From Flavobacterium nitrogenifigens (GTDB taxonomy: Bacteria > Bacteroidota > Bacteroidia > Flavobacteriales > Flavobacteriaceae): a stretch of DNA of 64,000 nt. The stretch is taken from NCBI RefSeq assembly GCF_003254565.1, contig NZ_QJRI01000180.1, forward strand, positions 1 to 64,000. Reading direction: 5' to 3'. Shown here in pieces: positions 27,493-36,487 of this stretch. A program made the translations under genes and the position numbers. Each line of letters begins with the position of its first letter. Position 1 is the first letter of the stretch. The notes under the pieces are model-generated. The model worked only from the letters and a program-made list of their open reading frames with translations, did not search any database and had not been told where the DNA came from.

Positions 27493-29355
27493 ATGAAAAA
27501 GATCTATTTTGCTGCCTTTGCAGTAATTTGTACCAATTTTTACGCACAGACAAAAAAAGATTCCATCAACCAAATGGATGAAGTCATTATTAATGAAGGC
27601 CGTTTTAATACACCAATTTCTAAACAAAACAGAAATGTATATGTTATTTCGAGCGAAACCATTAAAAAACTGCCAGGAAGAACATTGCAAGAAGTATTGC
27701 AATATGCCAACGGAGTAGATATCAGACAAAGAGGACCATTCGGAACTCAAGCCGACATCAGTGTTGACGGTGGAAGTTTTGAGCAGACTGTTGTTTTATT
27801 AAACGGAGCAAAAGTAATCGATTCGCAAACGGCTCATAATATGTTGAACCTACCTCTTCCGGTTGAAGCAATTGAAAGAATCGAAGTGGTTCGCGGACCA
27901 GCAGCAAGAATTTACGGAATTAACAGTTTAACAGGAGCCATTAATATTATTACCAAAAAACCAACCGATTCTGGATTTATGGTAAGCACTTATGCAGGAT
28001 CAAATTTCGAAAAAGATACTCAAGATACCGGTGATACTTTTTACGGAGCAGGAGTTCAGGCTGGAGCTGTTTTAGGAAAAGAAAAACAGCAGCATATTCT
28101 TTTTGCTTCGCATGATAAAAGCAACGGATACCGTTATAACACAGCATTCGAAAACAACAAAATTTTCTACCAAGGAAATGTTCAGATCAATGATAAAAAT
28201 GAAATTTTAGGTTCTGCAGGTTATATCAAAAACGGATTTGGAGCAAACGGATTTTACGCTGCACCTGGAGATAAAAACTCAACAGAAATTGTTCAGACTA
28301 CATTTGGTAATCTTCAGTCAAATCATCAAATTACAGATAGTTGGAAAATTATGCCGAGAATAACCTATCGCTACAATTATGATGATTACCGTTATTTAGG
28401 AAATTCAAATCTGGCAGTTGGAAGAAGTCAGCATTATACCAATTCTATTGCGGGAGAATTAAACTCTACAGTTAAATTATCTAAAGGAGAAATTGGTTTT
28501 GGAGCTGAATTTAGAAACGAAAACATCCACTCTTCAAACATTGGAGATCACGATCGCGAAAATGTGGGACTTTATGCAGAATACAGAAGAAGTTTTACTG
28601 AAAAATTGGATGTAAATATCGGAACATATTTAAACTACAATTCAGATTACAAATGGCAGATTTATCCAGGAATCGATGCTAGTTATGCTATTACAGATGC
28701 ATTTAAAATTATTGGTAATGTAGGAACAAGCCAAAGAATTCCATCTTTTACAGATTTATATTTGAAACAAACAGGAAATGTTGGAAACCCTGATTTAGAT
28801 TCAGAAAATGCTTTTCAAAGTGAAGTTGGTTTCAAATACAACAAAAGAGCTTTGAGTTTGAATGCGAATTATTTCTACAGAAAAATCGACAATTACATCG
28901 ACTGGATGCGTAATGCTACAAATGTGCCTTGGCAAAGTCAGAACAAAGGAGATTTAAACACAAACGGAATCAATTTACGCGGAAATTACAGATTTGATTT
29001 CTCTAAAGATTCTAAATTAAGTATTCTATTGGCTTACACATATTTAGATTCAGAATTCAATAGCACGCGTACAGAAACGTATTCAAAATATGCAATTTCG
29101 TCATTAAAACACCAAATTACCAATACAATAGATTATCAGTTTAAAAACTTATCTGTAATGTTTGCCACTCGTTTTAACGAAAGAATTACAGGTCCTTCTT
29201 ATTGGGTAAATGATTTTAGAGTAAGTCAGGCAATTAATAAATTCACTATTTTCTTAGATGGGCAGAATATTTTTAATGCAACTTATTATGAGGTAGGAGC
29301 AGTTCCATTGCCATCACGCTGGTTTACTTTGGGGGTAAAACTGGTTACTTTTTAA
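27493..29355 (+). CDS. TonB-dependent outer-membrane receptor
   Basis: I start at the ATG at 27493 (620 residues) because it gives a clean signal peptide, MKKIYFAAFAVICTNFYA; an in-frame ATG 54 bases earlier would bury it. A TonB-box-like DEVIINEGRF is followed by the plug domain (about 40-155) with GRTLQEVLQYANGVDIRQRGP and IERIEVVRGPAARIYG, then a beta-barrel ending in the aromatic-rich RWFTLGVKLVTF. It is the BtuB/siderophore-receptor type rather than SusC type, as it lacks the N-terminal carboxypeptidase-like domain. The substrate (metal chelate, haem, cobalamin or other) cannot be told. It is monocistronic, ending at a hairpin terminator. Confidence 0.9.
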   Translation: MKKIYFAAFAVICTNFYAQTKKDSINQMDEVIINEGRFNTPISKQNRNVYVISSETIKKLPGRTLQEVLQYANGVDIRQRGPFGTQADISVDGGSFEQTVVLLNGAKVIDSQTAHNMLNLPLPVEAIERIEVVRGPAARIYGINSLTGAINIITKKPTDSGFMVSTYAGSNFEKDTQDTGDTFYGAGVQAGAVLGKEKQQHILFASHDKSNGYRYNTAFENNKIFYQGNVQINDKNEILGSAGYIKNGFGANGFYAAPGDKNSTEIVQTTFGNLQSNHQITDSWKIMPRITYRYNYDDYRYLGNSNLAVGRSQHYTNSIAGELNSTVKLSKGEIGFGAEFRNENIHSSNIGDHDRENVGLYAEYRRSFTEKLDVNIGTYLNYNSDYKWQIYPGIDASYAITDAFKIIGNVGTSQRIPSFTDLYLKQTGNVGNPDLDSENAFQSEVGFKYNKRALSLNANYFYRKIDNYIDWMRNATNVPWQSQNKGDLNTNGINLRGNYRFDFSKDSKLSILLAYTYLDSEFNSTRTETYSKYAISSLKHQITNTIDYQFKNLSVMFATRFNERITGPSYWVNDFRVSQAINKFTIFLDGQNIFNATYYEVGAVPLPSRWFTLGVKLVTF

Positions 29356-29387
29356 AGAGAATTTTTTTCAGAACTTTAGATTGTTAG

Positions 29388-29430
29388 AAACAGCCTGTAA
29401 GCTTTATGTTTGCAGGCTGTTTTGTTTTTG
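29388..29430 (+). terminator. Factor-independent terminator after the TonB receptor
   Basis: AAACAGCCTG pairs with CAGGCTGTTT, extended by a few loop-side pairs, and is followed by TGTTTTTG. It lies 33 bases after the stop codon. Confidence 0.85.
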
Positions 29431-29607
29431 CATTAATTAAATAAAGACTCTTTTCTAAAATGTTAATTTTTGTTTAAATTAAGAAATCATATAAACTTTT
29501 TTAAAAATGATATAATAATTTTATGGTTTAATTTGTTGAATTTTACTGAATTACGAATGAAATGATAATCAGCTTTTAATTTTAAGAAAGTGTAAACCAG
29601 AAAAAAA

Positions 29608-29874
29608 ATGGACAGAAGAAATAATCAAAACGATTTATCCCAAGAAAGTGTAGATCGTACTCAGGAGGCAAATTGGGATCCAATTTTAGGATATCATATG
29701 TATTTTCCGCATGAAGAAAGTATAGATGAAGATTTAAAAGAAAGAAACGACGCTGTTCAAAAACCTAACACTGGTGATTGGGGAGATGATAGTGATTACG
29801 AAGAGCTAAGGCATAAAAAGAGTTCTGGTATGAATATTAGTACTTTTGGAAATGAAGATACAAAAACAGATTGA
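29608..29874 (+). CDS. Small acidic hypothetical protein
   Basis: This 88-residue protein is rich in Asp, Glu and Asn with no signal peptide or membrane segment. Notable stretches are EANWDPILGYHMYFPHEESID and GDWGDDSDYEE. I do not recognise the family. It has its own terminator right after the stop codon and follows a 250-base spacer, so it is expressed alone. The product at 47054-47341 is similar in size and acidity, without obvious sequence identity. It is probably soluble and flexible; the function is unknown. Confidence 0.7.
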   Translation: MDRRNNQNDLSQESVDRTQEANWDPILGYHMYFPHEESIDEDLKERNDAVQKPNTGDWGDDSDYEELRHKKSSGMNISTFGNEDTKTD

Positions 29875-29878
29875 TAGT

Positions 29879-29906
29879 AAAAGAGCGGAAATTTTCCGCT
29901 CTTTTG
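29879..29906 (+). terminator. Factor-independent terminator after the small acidic gene
   Basis: AAAAGAGCGGAAA pairs with TTTCCGCTCTTTT around a tiny loop, starting 4 bases after the stop codon. It is a strong, perfect stem. Confidence 0.85.
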
Positions 29907-30145
29907 CATATTATGAAGCTACAGTGCGAATCTTTAATTCTAATAAAAACTGAATTTTAAATGATTCTGATTTTTTGAAATCAAAGAATTTGTAGGAGGA
30001 TTTATATTGATATTTAATTTTTATGAAATCACATTGAATAATGTTTATAGTAAATGCCTTTTTATTTATATTTGAGAAGGAATTTAACAAATTTGAGTGT
30101 ATTTTATAAAATTAAACAGCATTAAAAATTATTTTCACTCAGTAG

Positions 30146-32821
30146 ATGATGGAGTTAATAAATAATTTAGATCTTCTAAAAACCGCTTTTAATGCTGCGC
30201 CAAATGGTATTGCAGTTTTAAAATCTTTGTATACTACTAAAAATAAGATTGAAGATTTTTCGGTGTTGCTGTTTAATGATTATTTTATAAACTGGATCAA
30301 TAACGAAGACTACAAAGAAAAAAGATTCAGTAAAGTTTTTTCTAAAATAGGAGGAAACACAATTCTCGAAAAATGTATTGAAACCGCAGAAACAGGAATT
30401 ACATCTCATTTTGAGCAATGCTATGACGATGAAAGAGGAAACCATTGGTTAAAATTTACAGCGGTTATGCAAGACGAACTAGTGGTGGTGACAATGGAAG
30501 ACATTACCGAAAAGAAGCATGCTGAAAATGAACTCAATAATGCATTAATTGAAGCTGAAAAACAAAAAAGACTTTACAATTCTATAATAAACGGAACTCC
30601 CGATTTGGTTTATGTATTTGATCTGGATTATAAGTTTACTTATGCCAATAAAGCTCTATTGACAATGTGGGGTAAATCGGCTGAGGAGGCTATAGGACGC
30701 GGATTAATAGAAAACGGATATGAAGATTGGCATGCCGAAATGCACGAAAAGGAAATAGATACCGTAGTGGCTGAAAAAAAAGCTATTAGAGGAACTGTTT
30801 CTTTTCCGCATGCAGAACTCGGAAGAAGAATTTACGATTATATTTTTGTTCCAGTTTTTAATGAAAAAGGAGAAGTCGAACTTGTGGTTGGAACTACAAG
30901 GGATATTACTGAAAGTAAACAGGCAGAAGAAAAACTGCAGCAAAGTGAAAGCCGTTTTCGCAAAATGATTCATCAGACGCCGGCTCCAACTTTGGTGTTA
31001 AAAGGTGACGATTTAATTATTGAGCAGATAAATAAACAGATGCTGCAAATGATTGGCCGTGGTGAGGAAATTATTGGCATGCGATTGATTGATGTGCTGC
31101 CTGAGCTTGAAGGCCAATATGTATGGGAGCAGGTTTTAAAGGTTTATAACGAAGGAATCCCTTTTGATCAAAGTGAAGTTCTTGTGCCGCACAATCGAAC
31201 GGGAGAATTAAAAAACTATTATTATAATTTAACGTATCGACCTTTAATTGAAGAAGGACAGATAACAGGAATGATACAAGTGGCGGTTGAGGTTACTGAA
31301 CAAGTTGAAGCCCGTCAGAAAATGGAAAAAAGCGAAAACCGTTTTCGAGCTTTAGTCAATGCATCGTCTGATTTGGTTTATCGTATGGATGCCGATTGGA
31401 TGGTGATGCAAAGTCTTGAAGGAGGAGGAAGGCTTTCTGGCACTGGTGGCCATAGCGTCAATTGGCTAGATAAATTTGTTCATCCTAGCGATTTGGAACA
31501 AGCAGTTCATCTGATTTCTAAATCTATCGTAGAGAAAAGCATTTTTGAAATGGAACACAGAATTATTAAAGAAGATGATTCTGTACGATGGGTTTTCTCC
31601 AGAGTGGTTCCAATATTAGATGAAAAAGAAAAAATTGTAGAATGGTTTGGCGCTGCTAGTGATATTACTTCACAAAAAGAACTTCAAAATGTTATTGCAG
31701 AAAGCGAAGAGAAATTTAGACAGCTTGCAGATTTGGTGCCGCAAATTATCTGGACCGCACAACCCGATGGATTTGTAGATTATTTCAACAGCAGATGGTA
31801 TGAGTACACTGATCTTAACGAGCATGAATTTGGCGATTCAAGTTGGGTTCCAGCGCTCCATCCTGACGATGTTTACGATGTTTTAAGAACTTGGTACCAA
31901 AGCGTTAATGCGGGTTCTTCTTATCAAATGGAATTTCGTTTAAAAAATGGAATTTCGAAAGAATACCATTGGTTTTTGAGTAAAGCACTTCCTATTAGAG
32001 ATAAAGAAGGAATCATTACCAATTGGTTTGGTACCTGCACCGATATTCATGAACAAAAATCGATTACCGAAAAGCTGGAAATCTTGGTGGCGGACCGCAC
32101 CAAAGAACTCCAACGTTCAAATGATGATTTACAGCAATTTGCCCATGTTGCGTCCCACGATTTAAAAGAACCCGTTAGAAAAATAAAAACATTTGTAAGC
32201 CGTTTAGAAAACCATCTTGAAAATCAGCTGGATGAATCGACAACGAGATATGTTGAAAGAATTCATGTAGCGGCCGACCGAATGTTTACTATGATTGATG
32301 GTGTGCTTGCCTATTCTAAAATCAATGCCGACTCGCAAAAAGCAACAATCGTTGATCTTAATGAAGTCATAAAAAGCATAGAAACCGATCTGGAAATTTC
32401 ACTTCAAAAAACAGGCGGAAATATTTATTATCAAGAACTTCCTGTTATTGAAGGAGCTTCCGTGCTGCTCTATCAGCTATTTTATAATCTGATAAACAAT
32501 TCTATTAAATTTGCTAAAGAAAATGTTCCGCCACTGATTACCATTAATGCAAAAGAACAAATTGAAGGCGGTAGAAGGACAGCTGTAATTACGGTAGAAG
32601 ACAACGGAATTGGGTTTGATCTTGATCAGACTGGACGCATTTTTGAAACTTTTACCCGTCTAAACTCTAAAGACCGTTATGAAGGAACGGGCTTAGGATT
32701 ATCTCTTTGTAAAAAAATAGCAGAACGTCATGGAGGAAACATTACCGCAACCGGAATTGCTGATAAAGGAGCTGTTTTTAGTATTACACTGCCATTTGAA
32801 CAAAGAGAAAAAGATATTTAA
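30146..32821 (+). CDS. Cytoplasmic multi-PAS sensor histidine kinase
   Basis: The protein has 891 residues with no signal peptide or membrane helix. About five PAS domains follow each other (roughly 5-120, 140-262, 270-395, 400-520, 530-645), each ending in a PAC-type word such as VVTMEDITEKK, VVGTTRDITESK, QVAVEVTEQVEA, FGAASDITSQK and FGTCTDIHEQK. The kinase core has His671 in FAHVASHDLKEPVRKIKTF, NLINNSIKFAK, DNGIGFD and GTGLGLSLCKKIAERHGG. This architecture resembles phytochrome-associated kinases acting on small Rcp1-like regulators. The response regulator starts 2 bases after the stop codon, so they are a pair. Signals are probably internal (redox, small ligands); the input is unknown. 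Confidence 0.95.
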   Translation: MMELINNLDLLKTAFNAAPNGIAVLKSLYTTKNKIEDFSVLLFNDYFINWINNEDYKEKRFSKVFSKIGGNTILEKCIETAETGITSHFEQCYDDERGNHWLKFTAVMQDELVVVTMEDITEKKHAENELNNALIEAEKQKRLYNSIINGTPDLVYVFDLDYKFTYANKALLTMWGKSAEEAIGRGLIENGYEDWHAEMHEKEIDTVVAEKKAIRGTVSFPHAELGRRIYDYIFVPVFNEKGEVELVVGTTRDITESKQAEEKLQQSESRFRKMIHQTPAPTLVLKGDDLIIEQINKQMLQMIGRGEEIIGMRLIDVLPELEGQYVWEQVLKVYNEGIPFDQSEVLVPHNRTGELKNYYYNLTYRPLIEEGQITGMIQVAVEVTEQVEARQKMEKSENRFRALVNASSDLVYRMDADWMVMQSLEGGGRLSGTGGHSVNWLDKFVHPSDLEQAVHLISKSIVEKSIFEMEHRIIKEDDSVRWVFSRVVPILDEKEKIVEWFGAASDITSQKELQNVIAESEEKFRQLADLVPQIIWTAQPDGFVDYFNSRWYEYTDLNEHEFGDSSWVPALHPDDVYDVLRTWYQSVNAGSSYQMEFRLKNGISKEYHWFLSKALPIRDKEGIITNWFGTCTDIHEQKSITEKLEILVADRTKELQRSNDDLQQFAHVASHDLKEPVRKIKTFVSRLENHLENQLDESTTRYVERIHVAADRMFTMIDGVLAYSKINADSQKATIVDLNEVIKSIETDLEISLQKTGGNIYYQELPVIEGASVLLYQLFYNLINNSIKFAKENVPPLITINAKEQIEGGRRTAVITVEDNGIGFDLDQTGRIFETFTRLNSKDRYEGTGLGLSLCKKIAERHGGNITATGIADKGAVFSITLPFEQREKDI

Positions 32822-32823
32822 TC

Positions 32824-33273
32824 ATGAGTAAGAAAATAATATTATTAGCCGATGATGATCAAGATGACGCAGAAATGTTTTGCGAAGCCTTGGCTGATAT
32901 AGATGAAAATATTGTTTGTCATTGTGCAGAAAATGGTGATAAAGCATTGAAAATGCTGAAAAACCAAGATAAAATTCCAAGTGTCGTTTTTTTAGATTTA
33001 AATATGCCTATTATGAATGGATGGGAATGTTTGAAACAATTAAAATCGGAAGAGAATTTTAAAGATATTCCGGTAATTATGATTTCTACTTCTTCGCACA
33101 AAAATGATATGGAAGCAGCCGGGAACCTTGGAGCATTCTGTTATTTTGTGAAGCCAAATAATTTTAACGATCTAAAACAAGTCCTCGGATTAATTACTTC
33201 AAATCTCGAAAACGGATTCAAAGAGCCTCTTTTAAATCTGGAAAAGAATAAATATCTGCATCTTTTTCTTTAG
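32824..33273 (+). CDS. Single-domain response regulator (Rcp1-like)
   Basis: This 149-residue receiver domain has the acidic pocket LLADDDQDD at the N-terminus, phosphoacceptor Asp58 in VVFLDLNMPIMNGWE, the Ser/Thr in MISTSSH and Lys in YFVKPNNF. No output domain follows, so it works by protein-protein contact or as a phosphorelay intermediate. It starts 2 bases after the multi-PAS kinase, its certain partner. The C-terminal tail of about 20 residues is short and unrecognised. Confidence 0.95.
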   Translation: MSKKIILLADDDQDDAEMFCEALADIDENIVCHCAENGDKALKMLKNQDKIPSVVFLDLNMPIMNGWECLKQLKSEENFKDIPVIMISTSSHKNDMEAAGNLGAFCYFVKPNNFNDLKQVLGLITSNLENGFKEPLLNLEKNKYLHLFL

Positions 33274-33440
33274 AATTTATAAATGAATTTCGATTCAAAA
33301 TCTAAAAAACGTATGAATTTCTTTTATAAATAAGAATTTCAAAACAAACTTGTTTTTGTTTTAATGTTTTGATTATAAGTGTTTTATTTGGTTGTTAAAA
33401 AGCACTTTTTTAATTAATTTGAAAAAAACAAAATTTAAAC

Positions 33441-33472
33441 TTGATTAATTCGGTAGAATTACTATATATTTG
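33441..33472 (+). promoter_or_regulatory. Bacteroidota promoter driving the SAM riboswitch
   Basis: TTG (33441-33443), a 21-base spacer, then TATATTTG (33465-33472) match the Bacteroidota -33/-7 consensus with normal spacing. The riboswitch P1 stem starts 25 bases downstream, so transcription should begin just before it. Confidence 0.75.
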
Positions 33473-33496
33473 TATCAGAAAAATTTTAAAATGATA

Positions 33497-33593
33497 CTTA
33501 TCCAGAAAGACTGAGGGAATAGGCCCATTGAAGTCTTAGCAACCTGTTGCCGAATAAGGTGCTAAATCCTTCCGCAGAATGCGGGCAGATAAG
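33497..33593 (+). ncRNA. SAM-I riboswitch aptamer
   Basis: P1 is formed by CTTATC (33497-33502) and GATAAG (33588-33593). Between them lie the SAM-I core words GAGGGA, GGCCC, TGAAG, GCAACC and GGTGCTAAATCC in the correct order. The aptamer is about 97 bases with conserved helices P1-P4. A 6-bp hairpin AGATTT/AAATCT follows at 33596-33614 and may be part of the expression platform. The class binds S-adenosylmethionine and normally shuts down methionine or sulfur genes. The next reading frame here is a 28-codon ORF, then a redoxin gene 244 bases away, which is unusual. Confidence 0.93.
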
Positions 33594-33645
33594 AAAGATT
33601 TCATCCGTAAATCTGTTTAAGATCATCCAATTAAATATTATTAAA

Positions 33646-33732
33646 ATGAAGACAGAATCAATTTTATATGCCGGTTATGAGCTTTTGAATATAATTTTCG
33701 AAGAAAATAGTCTGGCCGTTTTTCGAATGTAA
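33646..33732 (+). CDS. 28-residue ORF directly downstream of the SAM riboswitch
   Basis: ATG at 33646 opens a 28-residue reading frame beginning MKTESILYAGYELL and ending FRM, 52 bases after the aptamer. The position is where a riboswitch-controlled gene should start. It could be a conserved short protein, a leader peptide or the remnant of a lost methionine gene. I do not recognise it. The redoxin gene starts about 105 bases further on without a visible terminator in between. Confidence 0.4.
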   Translation: MKTESILYAGYELLNIIFEENSLAVFRM

Positions 33733-33836
33733 AAAACACCAATTCTCTCTTAGATTTTCTTTTTAAAATACAGTCTGCTGATGGTTTTTTCATTGGCCAG
33801 AACCCCTTTTGTCTAATCTTAAAAATTAAAAATAAA

Positions 33837-34826
33837 ATGAAAAAAATACTATTAGTTTTTGCTTTGTTTCTTGGAGTTGTTCAAACTCAGGCACAGGAAA
33901 GTAATTTACAATTAAAAGGAACTGTTGCAGATACTGTGGCGCAATACGTTTACTTGCAGAAGTTTCACAATAAAATGTTTACTACGATTGATTCGGCAAA
34001 AGTAAAAGACGGAAACTTTAGTTTTAAAACAAAAGTAAAAACACCAGATTTATACGGATTAAGCGTCAATACAGAAAGTTCGCCATTGTATGTTTTTCTT
34101 GAAAAAGACCCGATTACGGTAAAACTAAGTCCGAAGAAATATTATACTGCCTCTGTGGTTGAAGGTTCAGCTTCACAGGATTTGTTTGAAGCCTATAAAA
34201 AGAGTAAAGATGTTGAAATCAGCAAATTCATAACAGAAAACCCAAAATCTATTGTTTCGGCTTATGTATTGTACAGAAACTGGTCATATAGATTAACGCC
34301 AGAGCAGATTACACAAAATATTGCTTTATTGGATAAAAGTCTTCAAAACACCACTTACGTGAAAGAATTAAAAGAACTGGCTGTTGTTTTAGACGGATTA
34401 GCAGTAGGTAAAAAAGCCCCAGATTTTACAGCCAATGATCCTGATGGAAAGCCAGTTCGCCTTTATGATAATTTGAAAGGCTACACTTTAGTAGATTTTT
34501 GGGCTTCATGGTGTGGTCCTTGTCGAAAAGAGAATCCGAATATCGTAGCGGCGTACAAAGAGTTTCATGAGAAAGGATTTAACATCGTTGGGATTTCTTT
34601 AGATAAAAAGAAAGAAAACTGGATTAAAGGAATCAAGGATGATAATTTAACCTGGACACACGTTTCAGACTTACTTTTCTGGAACAGTGCCGTTGCCAAA
34701 TTATATGGTGTAAGAGCTATTCCAGGGAATTATTTGGTGGATTCTAAAGGAATAATCGTCGCGAAAAACCTGCATGGAGAAGAGTTGCAATCTACATTAA
34801 AAAGACTTTTAGGGCAGGCAAATTAA
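33837..34826 (+). CDS. TlpA-like thiol-disulfide redoxin with N-terminal DUF4369-type domain
   Basis: The protein has 329 residues with signal peptide MKKILLVFALFLGVVQTQAQ, so it is periplasmic. Residues about 25-120 resemble DUF4369 (LQLKGTVADTVAQYVYLQKF...). Residues about 190-329 are a thioredoxin-fold AhpC/TSA domain with the active site WASWCGPCRKENP (Cys226, Cys229) and the cis-proline segment RAIPGNYLVD. Such proteins reduce disulfides or support cytochrome c and envelope protein maturation in Bacteroidota. It lies downstream of the SAM-I riboswitch and may be controlled by it through read-through; this is inference. Confidence 0.9.
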   Translation: MKKILLVFALFLGVVQTQAQESNLQLKGTVADTVAQYVYLQKFHNKMFTTIDSAKVKDGNFSFKTKVKTPDLYGLSVNTESSPLYVFLEKDPITVKLSPKKYYTASVVEGSASQDLFEAYKKSKDVEISKFITENPKSIVSAYVLYRNWSYRLTPEQITQNIALLDKSLQNTTYVKELKELAVVLDGLAVGKKAPDFTANDPDGKPVRLYDNLKGYTLVDFWASWCGPCRKENPNIVAAYKEFHEKGFNIVGISLDKKKENWIKGIKDDNLTWTHVSDLLFWNSAVAKLYGVRAIPGNYLVDSKGIIVAKNLHGEELQSTLKRLLGQAN

Positions 34827-34833
34827 TTTATTT

Positions 34834-34966
34834 AAACACATAGTAACATAGTTTTTCTTTATCTAAAAAGGCATTTCATTTGTTTTAACAAACATAGCTA
34901 TGTGTGAAAATCTAGATTTTTTCAAATACCTATTATTTAGAATATAATCTATGTTTCTATGTGTTT
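34834..34966. repeat. CACATAG/CTATGTG intergenic element, copy 2
   Basis: Left end AAACACATAGTAACATAGTTT, centre AAACATAGCTATGTGTG, right end CTATGTTTCTATGTGTTT. It shares end and centre words with 6171-6324, including the AAAAAGGC-TTTCA linker. It fills the spacer between the redoxin and aminotransferase genes. Confidence 0.65.
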
Positions 34967-35014
34967 AAAAAGATTCAATCAATAATAAATTTAATTAATT
35001 AAAATGACAAGGAT

Positions 35015-36487
35015 ATGAATGCTATTGAGCCAACAACAAAACCAACAGAACCTGAATGTTACTTTTCTAAATTTAGAGAAAATACAATAGGAATTGACCA
35101 TACTTTTGAATCGGTTTACGGAGAACAAAATCTAGTTTACGCAGACTGGGTTGCCAGCGGAAGATTATACGCGCCGATTGAAGATATAATGCTCAATAAA
35201 ATTGGTCCCATGATTGCCAATACGCATTCGCTTTCAAGTCAGACAGGAAAAACCTCGACTTATGCCTATCAGCATGCGAGAGATATTATTAAAAAATCGG
35301 TTAATGCCAACGAATCGGATGTTTTGGTAACCACAGGAAGCGGTATGACAGCAGCTTTATCAAAACTCCAGCGTATTATGGCGCTTCGAACCAAATCGGA
35401 AGAAGATAGACCTGTGGTTTTTATTACTCACATGGAACACCATTCCAATCAGGTTTCGTGGTATGAAACAAATGCCGAAGTGGTTATTCTGCCACCTGAT
35501 GAAAATAATTTAGTCGACCCAAAAACTCTTTCATCGGCAATCAAAAAATATGCAGACAGAAGCTTAAAAATCGGTTCGTTTACAGCTTGTTCTAATGTTA
35601 CTGGAATTATTACGCCTTATCACGAATTAGCCAAAATCATGCATCAAAACGGCGGACTTTGTTTTGTAGATTTTGCAGCCTCAGCGCCGTATGTCAAAAT
35701 AGACATGCATCCAAAAGATCCAGAAGAGCAATTGGATGCGATTTTCTTTTCGCCACATAAATTTTTAGGCGGACCCGGAACTTGCGGTATTCTAGTTTTT
35801 AATGAAAAATTATATCAATCTGATTTTCCAGATAATCCAGGCGGAGGAAATGTAAGATGGACTAATCCGTTAGGGAAATATTGTTACAGTGATGTAATAG
35901 AGGTTAGGGAAGATGGCGGAACTCCGGGGTTTTTGCAAGTTATTAGAACGGCATTGGCTTTAGAATTGAAAGAGCAGATGAACGTGGAGAAAATCAGAGA
36001 AAGAGAAAAAGAGTTGCTTGATCTTTGTTTTTCGAGACTTCAAAAAATACAAGGCTTATCTATTTTAGGAGATTTAACCACAGAACGCATTGGCTGTGTC
36101 TCGTTTGTAATTGAGGATATTCATTATAATTTGATCGTAAGACTTTTAAATGACCGTTTCGGGATTCAGGTTCGCGGGGGCTGGTCGTGTGCAAGTACTT
36201 ATGCTCATTATCTGTTTAATATCAACGAAAAGAAATCGGCAGAAATTACAAATGAATTATTGCAGCGAAATCAGACCAATAAACCAGGTTGGGTGCGCTT
36301 GTCACTGCATCCAATTACAACCAATGAAGAGCTTTTTTATATCTGTGATGCGATTGAAAAAGTAGCTTCGAATTATAAAAAATGGAAAAAAGATTACGAA
36401 TATAATTCGGTTTCAAATGAATTTGAGAATCCCGAGATTAAAGATACCATTGCAAGAGAAGTAAATGAATGGTTTAAGTTAGATTAA
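35015..36487 (+). CDS. Class V aminotransferase-fold PLP enzyme (cysteine desulfurase-like)
   Basis: The protein has 490 residues. PLP-fold landmarks are TGSGMTAALSKLQRIM (cofactor phosphate), THMEHHSNQVSWYE, CSNVTGI, CFVDFAASAPYVKID (Asp facing the pyridine) and SPHKFLGGPGTCG with Schiff-base Lys249. RGGWSCASTYAHYLF near residue 387 contains a cysteine, as in desulfurases. It is longer than housekeeping SufS/IscS and closer to uncharacterised csdA-like or epimerase-like members. No suf or isc genes are nearby. The last 16 codons and the following spacer are tandemly duplicated (36439-36873), leaving an orphan copy of the C-terminal coding segment downstream. Confidence 0.85.
   Translation: MNAIEPTTKPTEPECYFSKFRENTIGIDHTFESVYGEQNLVYADWVASGRLYAPIEDIMLNKIGPMIANTHSLSSQTGKTSTYAYQHARDIIKKSVNANESDVLVTTGSGMTAALSKLQRIMALRTKSEEDRPVVFITHMEHHSNQVSWYETNAEVVILPPDENNLVDPKTLSSAIKKYADRSLKIGSFTACSNVTGIITPYHELAKIMHQNGGLCFVDFAASAPYVKIDMHPKDPEEQLDAIFFSPHKFLGGPGTCGILVFNEKLYQSDFPDNPGGGNVRWTNPLGKYCYSDVIEVREDGGTPGFLQVIRTALALELKEQMNVEKIREREKELLDLCFSRLQKIQGLSILGDLTTERIGCVSFVIEDIHYNLIVRLLNDRFGIQVRGGWSCASTYAHYLFNINEKKSAEITNELLQRNQTNKPGWVRLSLHPITTNEELFYICDAIEKVASNYKKWKKDYEYNSVSNEFENPEIKDTIAREVNEWFKLD

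Noticed and set aside
33547..33732. 61-residue frame starting inside the SAM aptamer
   Set aside because: Its N-terminal half is riboswitch sequence. Only the 28-codon part starting at 33646 could be a real product.
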